A stretch of 64,000 nucleotides of DNA, taken from JBIOHP01 sp044449065 (GTDB taxonomy: Bacteria > Bacteroidota > Ignavibacteria > UBA10030 > SZUA-254). This document shows positions 35,155 through 43,248 of this stretch, in pieces; positions within the stretch are counted from its first letter, which is position 1, and every line of letters begins with the position of its first letter. The DNA lies in assembly GCA_044449065.1 (NCBI GenBank), contig JBIOHP010000005.1:62001-126000 (forward strand). The letters run 5' to 3'. A program made the translations under genes and the position numbers. The notes below the pieces were generated by a model, which had not been told where the DNA came from, ran no database searches, and saw only the letters and a list, made by a program, of their open reading frames with translations.

Positions 35155-35219
35155 ACGGGAAGGTCGCAGGTTCCCTGTCCCGTCGCTAATGGGTGACGGG
35201 AGAACCCCGCAGCGTCCAC
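35133..35219 (+). pseudogene. Rearranged second copy of the 3' half of tRNA-Val
   Basis: TCAGAGCG (D-arm end) is followed by a different hairpin TCCCGTC-TTGCTA-GACGGGA in the anticodon-arm position. AGGTCGCAGGTTC (35161-35173) and GAACCCCGCAGCGTCCAC (35202-35219) then repeat 34839-34851 and 34852-34869 exactly. A 28-base insert splits them within the T loop. It has no 5' acceptor half, so it is not a functional tRNA as it stands. Confidence 0.85.
35174..35201. repeat. 28-base insert in the duplicated T loop
   Basis: It contains TCCCGTC-GCTAATGGGT-GACGGGA, a 7-bp inverted repeat whose arms are the same as in the hairpin at 35141-35160. So the same arms occur twice within 70 bases. Confidence 0.75.
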
Positions 35220-35336
35220 CAACCTCCTCAGAGATGGATTAATCCCTATGCATTTCAACCCTGCTGAGCGGAAATACTCAATAATCCACAATCGCTTTAC
35301 AATAGTTCATGGGCTCCCCATTTGATGTAAATAAAA

Positions 35337-35368
35337 AAGGTGTACAATGAAATACTCATGTACACCTT
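35337..35368 (-). terminator. Intrinsic terminator of the DUF523/DUF1722 gene
   Basis: AAGGTGTACA-N12-TGTACACCTT is a perfect 10-bp inverted repeat; on the minus strand it is followed by TTTTATTTAC. It lies about 170 bases after the stop at 35536. The rest of 35221-35535 shows no gene. Confidence 0.85.
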
Positions 35369-35535
35369 CGTTGCTCATAAGTTTTGGATTAGTGGATATA
35401 TGTTATGAGCGTTACTCTCTTATTAAGTATAATGAGGGATATTCAAAAAGTCAAGGGGTTGAGAAATTTATTTTTTTCTCATATAAAGGGATTAGGTAAA
35501 ATTATTCAAAGATCGCAAAACCAGGTCGAATCCCA

Positions 35536-36504
35536 TTAAACATGATTCCGCAGCATTAATTCCTTGGGATGTGGATTGAGATATACCTGATCCAGAAGGT
35601 AGCTGACATTATTTTTTCGAAGATAATTGCGTAAAAGCGTAACAGGAACAATAAGCGGGACGATCTCCTTCCGGTAATCCTCCAAAACGCCTAGAATATC
35701 TGTTTTTTCGCCTTCGGAGAGATACTTTTTTAAAAAACCGAAGATATGCTGCAACACGTTCACGTTCTTCTTCGTCGTCGTTTTGACTTTTAACGCTTCC
35801 ATGAAAAGAGACGAGTATTCATCCCTCAGTCTTGACGGCGGAACACTTTTAGCTGCGGCGACGAGCTTTCCTAACGCGTTGTAATGTTTCGGGCTGTGTG
35901 CAAGCGATAAATATTTATGGCTGGTATGAAATTGAACCAATGCGCCGATTGTAAACCGGTTGCGCAGCAATATTTGCAGGCGATGATAACTAAAAACACG
36001 CACGATAAAATTATCCCGCAATCCGGCGTCGTTCAATCTACCCTCTTCCTCGACCGGCAGCAATGGAAATGATTTCATTAGCGCAGCGGCAAATAATCCT
36101 GTGCCGTTCCCGCCAAGTACGCCTTTATCCGTATAAATCCTGACCCGTTCGATACCGCAACTTGGTGATTTGCTTTTAAATATATATCCGGATAATTCAG
36201 ATTTTTCCAATTGGTCGACTCTCCGTTCAGAGAATTTTAGCATCCTTTCGGTCCAATCGGTTCCGGATTCAGTTCCAATCATACGCGGCGAATGCGGTTG
36301 ACCGGTTAGGCGTACCGGTTCGCGAGGCACGCCCATCCCGACTTCTAACTCCGGACAGACCGGAACCCACTCGAAATATTTTCCCAGAATATCAGTGAGA
36401 TAGATGTCCTTTTTATGTCCCGCGTCATACCGCACTTTTTCACCTAGCAGGCAGCTGCTGATGCCGATACGAATGGGGAAATTATTTTGAATTGAAGTTT
36501 TCAT
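35536..36504 (-). CDS. DUF523 and DUF1722 (YbgA-like) protein
   Basis: 322 residues. N-terminal DUF523 at about residues 10-150: GISSCLLGEKVRYDAGHK, PVCPELEVGMGVPREPVRL and SGYIFKSKSPSCGIERVRIY with conserved cysteines. C-terminal DUF1722/YbgA at about 180-300: NFIVRVFSYHRLQILLRN, FHTSHKYLSLAHSPKHYNAL and VTLLRNYLRKN. These two-domain proteins often lie beside photolyase genes, but no photolyase is here. The biochemical role is not established. It has its own terminator. Confidence 0.92.
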   Translation of the reverse strand: MKTSIQNNFPIRIGISSCLLGEKVRYDAGHKKDIYLTDILGKYFEWVPVCPELEVGMGVPREPVRLTGQPHSPRMIGTESGTDWTERMLKFSERRVDQLEKSELSGYIFKSKSPSCGIERVRIYTDKGVLGGNGTGLFAAALMKSFPLLPVEEEGRLNDAGLRDNFIVRVFSYHRLQILLRNRFTIGALVQFHTSHKYLSLAHSPKHYNALGKLVAAAKSVPPSRLRDEYSSLFMEALKVKTTTKKNVNVLQHIFGFLKKYLSEGEKTDILGVLEDYRKEIVPLIVPVTLLRNYLRKNNVSYLLDQVYLNPHPKELMLRNHV

Positions 36505-36600
36505 GTATTCAACGATGGCAATAAATGATAATTATTGAATGTAATACGAAAAAACAATAACTGTATTATGTAAAGAAAGGGGAGCGAAACCGCTGCCCAT

Positions 36601-36688
36601 TAGAATTGATATGAGGAGATTGCCACTCCCGACTCCCGCCAAAAAAATGGCGGGTAAAGCGGTCGGAATCGCAATGACTCGACACACT
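36601..36688. repeat. Dispersed intergenic repeat, copy D
   Basis: Core ATTGATATGAGGAGATTGCC is followed by CCCGCCAAAAAAATGGCGGG, a strong hairpin, and then AATCGCAATGACTCGACACAC. It lies 3' of the RND operon and may double as its transcription end; the hairpin has no clear U-tract. Confidence 0.65.
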
Positions 36689-36707
36689 ATTCGCGAGTTT
36701 AAAATTT

Positions 36708-39700
36708 TTATATCGATTCTCTCAAATTTGCGCTTGCGGGTATTGCGTCGATTGCCGTTTCCTTTTTGGGTACTGGTTTCAACCCGCGAACAGTTTTCCG
36801 GAGAAAAGCGGGCACGATAACGCGCCACTCATCCATCTTTACATAGACAATTGGAACTACGATAAGCGTAAGGAGCATAGAACTGGTCAACCCGCCGACG
36901 AGAGCCCACGCCAATCCCGATTTCCATTCAGAGCTTGCGCCGCCGCCAAGGGCGATCGGCAGCATGCCAAACACCATCGCCAGCGTGGTCATGAGAATGG
37001 GGCGGAGCCGCGCCTGCCCAGCTTCCTGGATCGCTTCCGAGATGCTCATTCCGTGAATCTGCATCTGGTTCGCACGATCAACCAGAAGAATGGCGTTCTT
37101 TGCAACCAAACCGACCAGCATGATGATGCCGAGGAACGAAAATGTAGAGAGGGAATTCATCGTCAAGGCAAGAGCGAATAACGCCCCCACAATTGCCACC
37201 GGAATGGAAAACAGAACAACGAACGGATAGAGGTACGAATCATACAGGGCGACCATAATCAAATAGACGAATAAAATGGCTGCCACGAGCGCCAGACTCA
37301 GACTGATGAAGGAATCCGCCATATTTTTTTGATCGCCGGAATAACTAATACTGACCCCTTTAGGGAGATGTTCTTTCGCGAGCAAATCTCTAAAATCCTG
37401 CACCACGCTTCCGATGGGTCTGCCGATCACCTGCGAATAAGCGGTTACGGCATTCGTCCGGTCTTCACGCTGCAGTTTGGTGGGACCGGAAGTTTGATAA
37501 ATTTTTGCAAATTGTTTCAACTCGACTAATTTTCCCTGCTGATTCATGAAGGTCAGACTACCGACATCGGAGGTCCGGGAGCGATCAAACTCATCCAGCC
37601 GGATGCGGAGCGTAAATTCGTTGGGACCATCGCGGAACTTCGAATCATCGTCCCCGCTGAGGGCGATGCGCAATGCCGAACCTACATCTGCGACGGTCAA
37701 TCCGAGGTTTGCCATTTTTTCACGGTCGATTTCGATACGCGTTTCAGGTTTGCCTTCCTCCGCGGAGAGTCGTATATCGGCGGCGCCGGGAACGCGGCGC
37801 AACAACGATGTAACCAGATTGGCGCCCCGGTACACGCTATCAAGATCAACTCCCCTGATGAATATGACAATTGGCGTTTGATTTGCGGTGCCGAATATTC
37901 CTATCGGATTGATGCGCACTTTCACGCCGGGTATTTTCAATGCATAGTTTTTAATTGCGGCTCCCACGGCATCCGTAGAACGTGATCGTTGATTCCGGGG
38001 TACCAATGCAATATTCAATTCCGAAACATATGTTGATGATTGCCCGATCAATCCTTCGGTGGAGGTGCCGACGTTTGCAAAGATTTTTTTCACTTCGGGC
38101 ATTTCGGAAACCGCGCGTTCAACTTGTTGCGTGACTGTATTCGTCTGTTCAACTGTTGAACCCGGTGGTAATTCCAGTGTCACGGTAAACTCCCCGCGAT
38201 CCGTTTGGGTCATAAACTCAAATCCAATAAAGCCGAAACCCAGCAGGGAAATTGAACTGAAGAATAAAACAGATGTCGCAATCATGACCGTCCAGCGGTG
38301 CTGGAGCGCCCACGGCAGGACTTTCCGGTATTCCTCAGTCAACCAATGATAGAACGATTCAAACGCGATGCCAAGTTTTCCCAAAAGGGTGCCCTTGGTC
38401 AGCCGCTCAATTTTTGCAAACCGGGAGGCAAGGAGCGGGGTAACGGTAAATGAAACGAATAAACTCAGGAGCGTTGAAAAGACGATCACCATCGCATATT
38501 CGCGAACGATGTTACCAATCAAACCCGATATTAATGTAAGGGGAACGAACACGACAACGTCAACCAGGGTGATCGAGAGCGCTGCGAAGCCGATTTCATT
38601 CCTCCCTTTTAACGCAGCAACACGTCGTTCTTCCCCTTTTTCAAGATGATGATAAATATTTTCGAGAACCACGATAGAATCGTCCACAAGAATACCGATC
38701 ACCAACGACATTGCAAGCAACACCATAAGGTTAAGCGTGAAACCGAACAGATAAATGCCCGTGAGTGTCGAGATTAACGACGTAGGGATGGCTATCATGA
38801 CGATCAGGGAGTTCCTGATGCTATGGAGAAACAAGAACATCACTATCGCGACGAGACATATCGCAACCATTAAATCGTGTTGCACAGCATCTGCCGCTTC
38901 GATGGTGAAGGTGGAACTATCCTGGGCGATATCGAATTTTACTTTTTTATCGGCATAATCTTTCTCAAGTTGATTTAATTTCGCTCGGACAAGCTTGCTC
39001 ACTTCAACGGCATTCGCATCGGATTGTTTTTGAATAATTATACCAAGCGAAGTCACGCCGTTTATCCGGCTGGCGGTAGTAAAATCTTTCTTGCCATCCT
39101 CTACCTCGCCGATATCTCCCAACATGACATTTCCGCCCTGTCTCGATTTCCCGACGATCAATCGTCGAAGGTCATCGACCGATTTAAACTTTCCCGCAAT
39201 TCTTACAACAAATTGGCGATCTGCATCCTTTACGTTACCGGTGGGAAAATCGAGATTGGACGCCTTGATCATCTGCGTAACTTGGAGAATAGAGAGACCG
39301 TACGCCCGAAGTTTTTCGGCATCGAGATTCACTTTAATTTCACGCTCTTCCCCTCCGACAATCGTTACCTGTCCGACGCCCGGAACATTTGAGAGCGAGG
39401 GTTGAATTCGATCTTTAACAAACTGATAGAAATCCGTCGTTGGGAGAGAGCTTGTTGCCCCCATGCGAATGATAGGAATTTCATCGAGCGCTATCTTCGA
39501 TAATACCGGAGATTTTGCGCCTGTCGGCAAGGTCGCCTGGATGGCGGAAATTTTCCGCTGCGCGTCCTGTAGAACGAAATCTATATTTGCCGACTGATCG
39601 AACTCAACGTTTACAAATGATATCCCTTCGGAAGATGTTGTATGTATAGCAGATATCTTATCGAGTGTTGAAAGCGCGTCCTCTATCGGCTTCGAAACAT

Positions 39701-39884
39701 CGGATTCGATCTCATTCGGCGATGCGCCGGGATATACTGTAGAAACCACGATAACCGGCGGGGTTATCTTGGGGAGCAGCTCATATTTCAACTGGATATA
39801 GCTGAAAATTCCGAGCGTCCCGAGCACCGAAAATATTACTACAATAATTGAAGGCCGTTTAATCGCTAATTCTGTTAATGTCAT
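36708..39884 (-). CDS. RND multidrug efflux permease (HAE1/AcrB family)
   Basis: 1058 residues, full length, with the expected 12 membrane segments and two large periplasmic loops. Membrane segment 1 is SIIVVIFSVLGTLGIFSYI. The proton-relay acidic pair is in SLVIGILVDDSIVVLENIYH near residue 405. The second half has VALYDSYLYPFVVLFSIPVA and RLRPILMTTLAMVFGMLPIA. It exports drugs, metals or lipids by proton exchange. It is the last gene of the tetR-tolC-MFP-RND operon. Substrate cannot be read; the HAE1 branch, not heavy-metal CusA, fits best because the CusA methionine pattern is absent. Confidence 0.96.
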   Translation of the reverse strand: MTLTELAIKRPSIIVVIFSVLGTLGIFSYIQLKYELLPKITPPVIVVSTVYPGASPNEIESDVSKPIEDALSTLDKISAIHTTSSEGISFVNVEFDQSANIDFVLQDAQRKISAIQATLPTGAKSPVLSKIALDEIPIIRMGATSSLPTTDFYQFVKDRIQPSLSNVPGVGQVTIVGGEEREIKVNLDAEKLRAYGLSILQVTQMIKASNLDFPTGNVKDADRQFVVRIAGKFKSVDDLRRLIVGKSRQGGNVMLGDIGEVEDGKKDFTTASRINGVTSLGIIIQKQSDANAVEVSKLVRAKLNQLEKDYADKKVKFDIAQDSSTFTIEAADAVQHDLMVAICLVAIVMFLFLHSIRNSLIVMIAIPTSLISTLTGIYLFGFTLNLMVLLAMSLVIGILVDDSIVVLENIYHHLEKGEERRVAALKGRNEIGFAALSITLVDVVVFVPLTLISGLIGNIVREYAMVIVFSTLLSLFVSFTVTPLLASRFAKIERLTKGTLLGKLGIAFESFYHWLTEEYRKVLPWALQHRWTVMIATSVLFFSSISLLGFGFIGFEFMTQTDRGEFTVTLELPPGSTVEQTNTVTQQVERAVSEMPEVKKIFANVGTSTEGLIGQSSTYVSELNIALVPRNQRSRSTDAVGAAIKNYALKIPGVKVRINPIGIFGTANQTPIVIFIRGVDLDSVYRGANLVTSLLRRVPGAADIRLSAEEGKPETRIEIDREKMANLGLTVADVGSALRIALSGDDDSKFRDGPNEFTLRIRLDEFDRSRTSDVGSLTFMNQQGKLVELKQFAKIYQTSGPTKLQREDRTNAVTAYSQVIGRPIGSVVQDFRDLLAKEHLPKGVSISYSGDQKNMADSFISLSLALVAAILFVYLIMVALYDSYLYPFVVLFSIPVAIVGALFALALTMNSLSTFSFLGIIMLVGLVAKNAILLVDRANQMQIHGMSISEAIQEAGQARLRPILMTTLAMVFGMLPIALGGGASSEWKSGLAWALVGGLTSSMLLTLIVVPIVYVKMDEWRVIVPAFLRKTVRGLKPVPKKETAIDAIPASANLRESI

Positions 39885-39955
39885 AATTTGTTCCTTTATG
39901 TGTTCTTTTCCTATCGTTCGTAATCAACGATCCGGAATATAGAATCAAAATATAT

Positions 39956-41008
39956 TTATTGAACGATAGTGACAGCGGTATTATCTTTAAGGTTCACCTG
40001 ACCGTTGACAACAATTTTTTCACCGGGATTGACCCCGGAAAGCACTTGTAAATTTGTTCCGATTTCAGAGCCAATCGTAATCGACCGAAGATTTGCAATG
40101 TTATTCTGTACCACATAGACTTGCGGATTTTTTGCGCTGCCCACAAGAGCCATACGGGGTACAATGAGCACGCTATCACGTCCTGCACCCCGGAAATTTA
40201 CCCGTGCGAACATCCCCGCCTTTAACGGGCGCCCTGAACTGTTTTGGAGAACGATTTCCGCCGGATACGTGTGGACTTCATCTGCCTTGGCGCTTATCGA
40301 TTGGATTTTACCCGGATACACCACACCGGGATAAACGTCGGTAGTAACATCCACCGCATCGCCGGTACGAAGGTTGAATGCGTCCGTTTCGGAAACATTC
40401 ACTTTTACTTTTAACGTTGCAAGATCGACGACATTCGCGATAATATTGTTGGTCTGGACGTTCGCGCCCAGATCCACGTTACGCGCGGTGACAACGCCTG
40501 ATATGGGAGTTTTAATCCGGGTGTCTTCGAACTGCCTTTTTGCAGTAATGTATTGCGCTTCAGCCGACTTAAATGTCCATCGCGCAGTTTCCAGTTGCTG
40601 ATCGGTCACGGAATGCTCAGTCGCCAGCGATTCGAACCGGTCGAGATCTTTCTTCGCTTTATTGTATGTGACTTCTGCAATCGTCAGTGCTGCCTGCTTT
40701 AACTCGTCATCGAGCTGGATGAGAACATCGCCTTTCTTTTTATAATCCCCAACCTCGGCAAGAACTGCGACCACCTTTCCGGCCGCTTCCGCGGCAATGG
40801 CAACATCGTGGTTAGCGACAACTGTACCGACGAGAGAGTTTACATTACTCACAAGATCTTTTTTCACCTCGGCAATGCTCACCGCACACGAGTTAATTAT
40901 TTGGTTATCCGATTGCGCAGCCATTTTTGATTTGTTATAAAATAATATTGCAATAATGACTGCTATTATGGCAACCAATCCAAGAAGTGCTTTAGTTTTC
41001 TTTTTCAT
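39956..41008 (-). CDS. RND periplasmic adaptor (membrane fusion protein)
   Basis: 350 residues. N-terminal anchor ALLGLVAIIAVIIAILFYN, then the lipoyl/barrel-sandwich halves (VVANHDVAIAAEAAGKVVAV and TPISGVVTARNVDLGANVQT), a helical hairpin between them (about 110-170), a beta-barrel (TVDVTTDVYPG-type segment), and a membrane-proximal domain ending VVNGQVNLKDNTAVTIVQ. It links the RND pump to the outer-membrane channel. There is no lipobox, so it is held by the N-terminal segment. Confidence 0.95.
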   Translation of the reverse strand: MKKKTKALLGLVAIIAVIIAILFYNKSKMAAQSDNQIINSCAVSIAEVKKDLVSNVNSLVGTVVANHDVAIAAEAAGKVVAVLAEVGDYKKKGDVLIQLDDELKQAALTIAEVTYNKAKKDLDRFESLATEHSVTDQQLETARWTFKSAEAQYITAKRQFEDTRIKTPISGVVTARNVDLGANVQTNNIIANVVDLATLKVKVNVSETDAFNLRTGDAVDVTTDVYPGVVYPGKIQSISAKADEVHTYPAEIVLQNSSGRPLKAGMFARVNFRGAGRDSVLIVPRMALVGSAKNPQVYVVQNNIANLRSITIGSEIGTNLQVLSGVNPGEKIVVNGQVNLKDNTAVTIVQ

Positions 41009-41036
41009 ACGATCCTCAAATAAGTAGTTACTTCAG

Positions 41037-42413
41037 TTATTCGCCGACAGCTTTTGAAAGCCGGGCGAGCGCCAATTCGTAATCGACAAGCGATTGAGTG
41101 TAATTTGTCTTTGCCTGCAACAACGATACTTCGGCATCGAGAAGATCCGTGTTCAAGGCAAGACCGGATTTGTACTTTTCATTCACCACCCGGTAATTCT
41201 CCTGAGCTTGATTAACCGCCTGCAACGAAACGCCGATACGTTCGGAAGACTGATTCACATTCAAATAATTCTGCGTCACCTCGAGCGTGACACCATCCTG
41301 CAACTGACCGTAGGCGTCTTGCGCCTGAGCTAACTGCGATTGTGCCTGGCTGGTCTGCTGGATTGTTGCGCCCCAATTCCACAGATCCCATGAAGCCACA
41401 ACTCCGACGTCCCAGGTATCTTTGAACTGATCGAGGGTTGGAAATATCCTTGTGTTGGGCCTTGCGTAGTTATAATCCCCCACAAGGAAAATCTGCGGAA
41501 ACCACCCTGATTTTGACGCCGTGACACCCGCTTCGCCTGCTTTTACACGGTAGCCCATCGCTTTGATTTCGGGTCTTTGATCTTTTGCTCTTATGATTAA
41601 CCCATCAAGGTTTAACGGGGCAGAGACTCCTTTGCCGGTAGAATCCACCTGTTCTTTTGGCAGAGATGCAATTTCTACCTGTTTGCTCAACGGAACGCCC
41701 ATAACATTATCAAGAGCGATCATGGCAAGCCGAACATTATTGTTGGCGTCGATTTGGGCAAGTTTTGCATTGGAAAGCTGCACCTCAACTCTCAATTTTT
41801 CGTTATTTGTCGCCATTCCATGATCCAGAAGGTTCTGCACATCGGCGAGATGCGCCTTTACCTGATCAACATTTTCATCGATAACCTTTTTAAATTCACC
41901 GGCTTTAAATAAACCCCAGTAAGCATTTTTAATATTATAGATCAGATCGCTTTTATCTTCGCTATAATCCTGCTCGGCGGCTCTCGTTGAGTATTCTGCC
42001 GATTGTATTCCGCTCTCAACGCGATATCCGGTAAACAACGGTTGCTGCAACGTTAGCTTTGAACTGTAATTATTCAAAATCGTTTGCGAAATCGTAACGG
42101 GAGGCAGATTAAACTGCGGCGGCAACGTTAGCTGCGCATCCGGAATACTGCTTAATTTCGTATACCCTCCGGAAAACTTCAACGAAGGGAGCCGGTTTGT
42201 CCTCATTTCGGATTCTTTCGCATCGGCGTATTCAACTTTCATGGAAGAGGCATGAAGCGATTTGCTGTTCTGCAGACCAATTTCAACGCCTCTCTCAACC
42301 GTGAGGTGTAACACATCTCCCTTACTAAAATCCTGCCCTTTAAGTTTGGGCGCTCCTGTAAAATCGAGTATTATACAAAGTATGAATAAAGACGAATGAA
42401 TAGATTTCCGCAT
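41037..42413 (-). CDS. TolC-family outer-membrane efflux protein
   Basis: 458 residues. Signal peptide (SLFILCIILDFTGAP), then two OEP repeats of long alpha-helices (about 70-240 and 260-455) with internal repeats such as LTVERGVEIGLQNSKSLHAS and LIIRAKDQRPEIKAMGYRVK and the barrel strands TILNNYSSKLTLQQPLF and DVGVVASWDLWNWGATIQQ. It is the outer-membrane exit duct of the pump encoded downstream. It is separated from the adaptor gene by 28 bases. Confidence 0.95.
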   Translation of the reverse strand: MRKSIHSSLFILCIILDFTGAPKLKGQDFSKGDVLHLTVERGVEIGLQNSKSLHASSMKVEYADAKESEMRTNRLPSLKFSGGYTKLSSIPDAQLTLPPQFNLPPVTISQTILNNYSSKLTLQQPLFTGYRVESGIQSAEYSTRAAEQDYSEDKSDLIYNIKNAYWGLFKAGEFKKVIDENVDQVKAHLADVQNLLDHGMATNNEKLRVEVQLSNAKLAQIDANNNVRLAMIALDNVMGVPLSKQVEIASLPKEQVDSTGKGVSAPLNLDGLIIRAKDQRPEIKAMGYRVKAGEAGVTASKSGWFPQIFLVGDYNYARPNTRIFPTLDQFKDTWDVGVVASWDLWNWGATIQQTSQAQSQLAQAQDAYGQLQDGVTLEVTQNYLNVNQSSERIGVSLQAVNQAQENYRVVNEKYKSGLALNTDLLDAEVSLLQAKTNYTQSLVDYELALARLSKAVGE

Positions 42414-42448
42414 GTTCGATTGCTCCTCAATGTTTTATATTATTACAT

Positions 42449-43078
42449 TCAATGGTGAACCTGGTACTGCTTACGGGTTTCTTCAGTGAAAATACCTTCA
42501 TATAACACAACCATAATCGCATCGAAAACCTGCGCAGCGGTGAATGGCAATTGCATAAGTATTTCCGGCGTGATGATATTGCGGACTAAGTTTGAATAAA
42601 TCAAAAGAATGAGATCCTTGTTCACATCGTTCCGGAAAACTCCGTCTTCAACTCCTTCTGTTAATAGTTTTGCAAAATTTTGCTGGATATGTTCGGTTCG
42701 ATAATCGGCAATCTCTTTCCAGACAGACGGAGCATACTTTTCCAAATCTTCGATAAGCTGCCTGTTCATTTTGGAATATTGCATCCCGACAGTCGTCATC
42801 AACTGTTTCAGTTTTTCAACGAAACTGACATCGTCTTGTTTCATCACACCAACGCAGCATGCATCCATCTCCTTTATCGTCGTTCGCACAACCTCGTGGA
42901 CAAGCTCGTCTTTACTCGGGAAAAGTTTGTACAACGTTTTTTTACTTATCCCCAGCTTGTTGGCAATTTCATCGACAGTAACCTTTGAAAATCCATACAT
43001 ATAGAAGAGATCCCGGGCGGTGATCATAATCCGGTTTTTGAGCTCTAAATCGTTGGAAATTTGTTTATCATTTTCCAT
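42449..43078 (-). CDS. TetR/AcrR-family repressor of the efflux operon
   Basis: 209 residues. N-terminal HTH: IMITARDLFYMYGFSKVTVD, EIANKLGISKKTLYKLFPSK near residues 17-60, followed by an all-helical ligand-binding domain. It is the first gene of the operon with the tolC-like gene 35 bases later, so it should repress its own operon and be released by a pump substrate. Candidate operators lie upstream at 43102-43129 and 43183-43200. Confidence 0.92.
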   Translation of the reverse strand: MENDKQISNDLELKNRIMITARDLFYMYGFSKVTVDEIANKLGISKKTLYKLFPSKDELVHEVVRTTIKEMDACCVGVMKQDDVSFVEKLKQLMTTVGMQYSKMNRQLIEDLEKYAPSVWKEIADYRTEHIQQNFAKLLTEGVEDGVFRNDVNKDLILLIYSNLVRNIITPEILMQLPFTAAQVFDAIMVVLYEGIFTEETRKQYQVHH

Positions 43079-43101
43079 GGATAATCTCCATATTAATCTT
43101 T

Positions 43102-43129
43102 GTAAACTATAATCGTTTCTTTAGTTTCC
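43102..43129. promoter_or_regulatory. Candidate TetR operator
   Basis: GTAAACTA-N12-TAGTTTCC is a 7-of-8 inverted repeat 24-51 bases upstream of the tetR start. A second site with the same half-sites, GGAAAC-N6-GTTTC, lies at 43183-43199. Confidence 0.4.
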
Positions 43130-43144
43130 ATACTGCTCTAAAAA

Positions 43145-43173
43145 AACCGCAAATTCATTCTATAATTGCGGTT
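43145..43173 (-). terminator. Terminator of the downstream TonB receptor gene
   Basis: AACCGCAA-N13-TTGCGGTT is an 8-bp perfect inverted repeat; on the minus strand it is followed by TTTTTTA. It lies 75-105 bases beyond the stop at 43249. Confidence 0.78.
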
Positions 43174-43248
43174 ATTGATGTAGGAAACCATGTTAGTTTC
43201 TACGGTTTTTTAATATAATAAGTTTCAAAATTAATTACAATTTTTTAT

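Noticed and set aside
36532..36828. 98-codon minus-strand open frame overlapping the RND gene end
   Set aside because: It runs through dispersed repeat copy D and an out-of-frame part of the RND permease gene.
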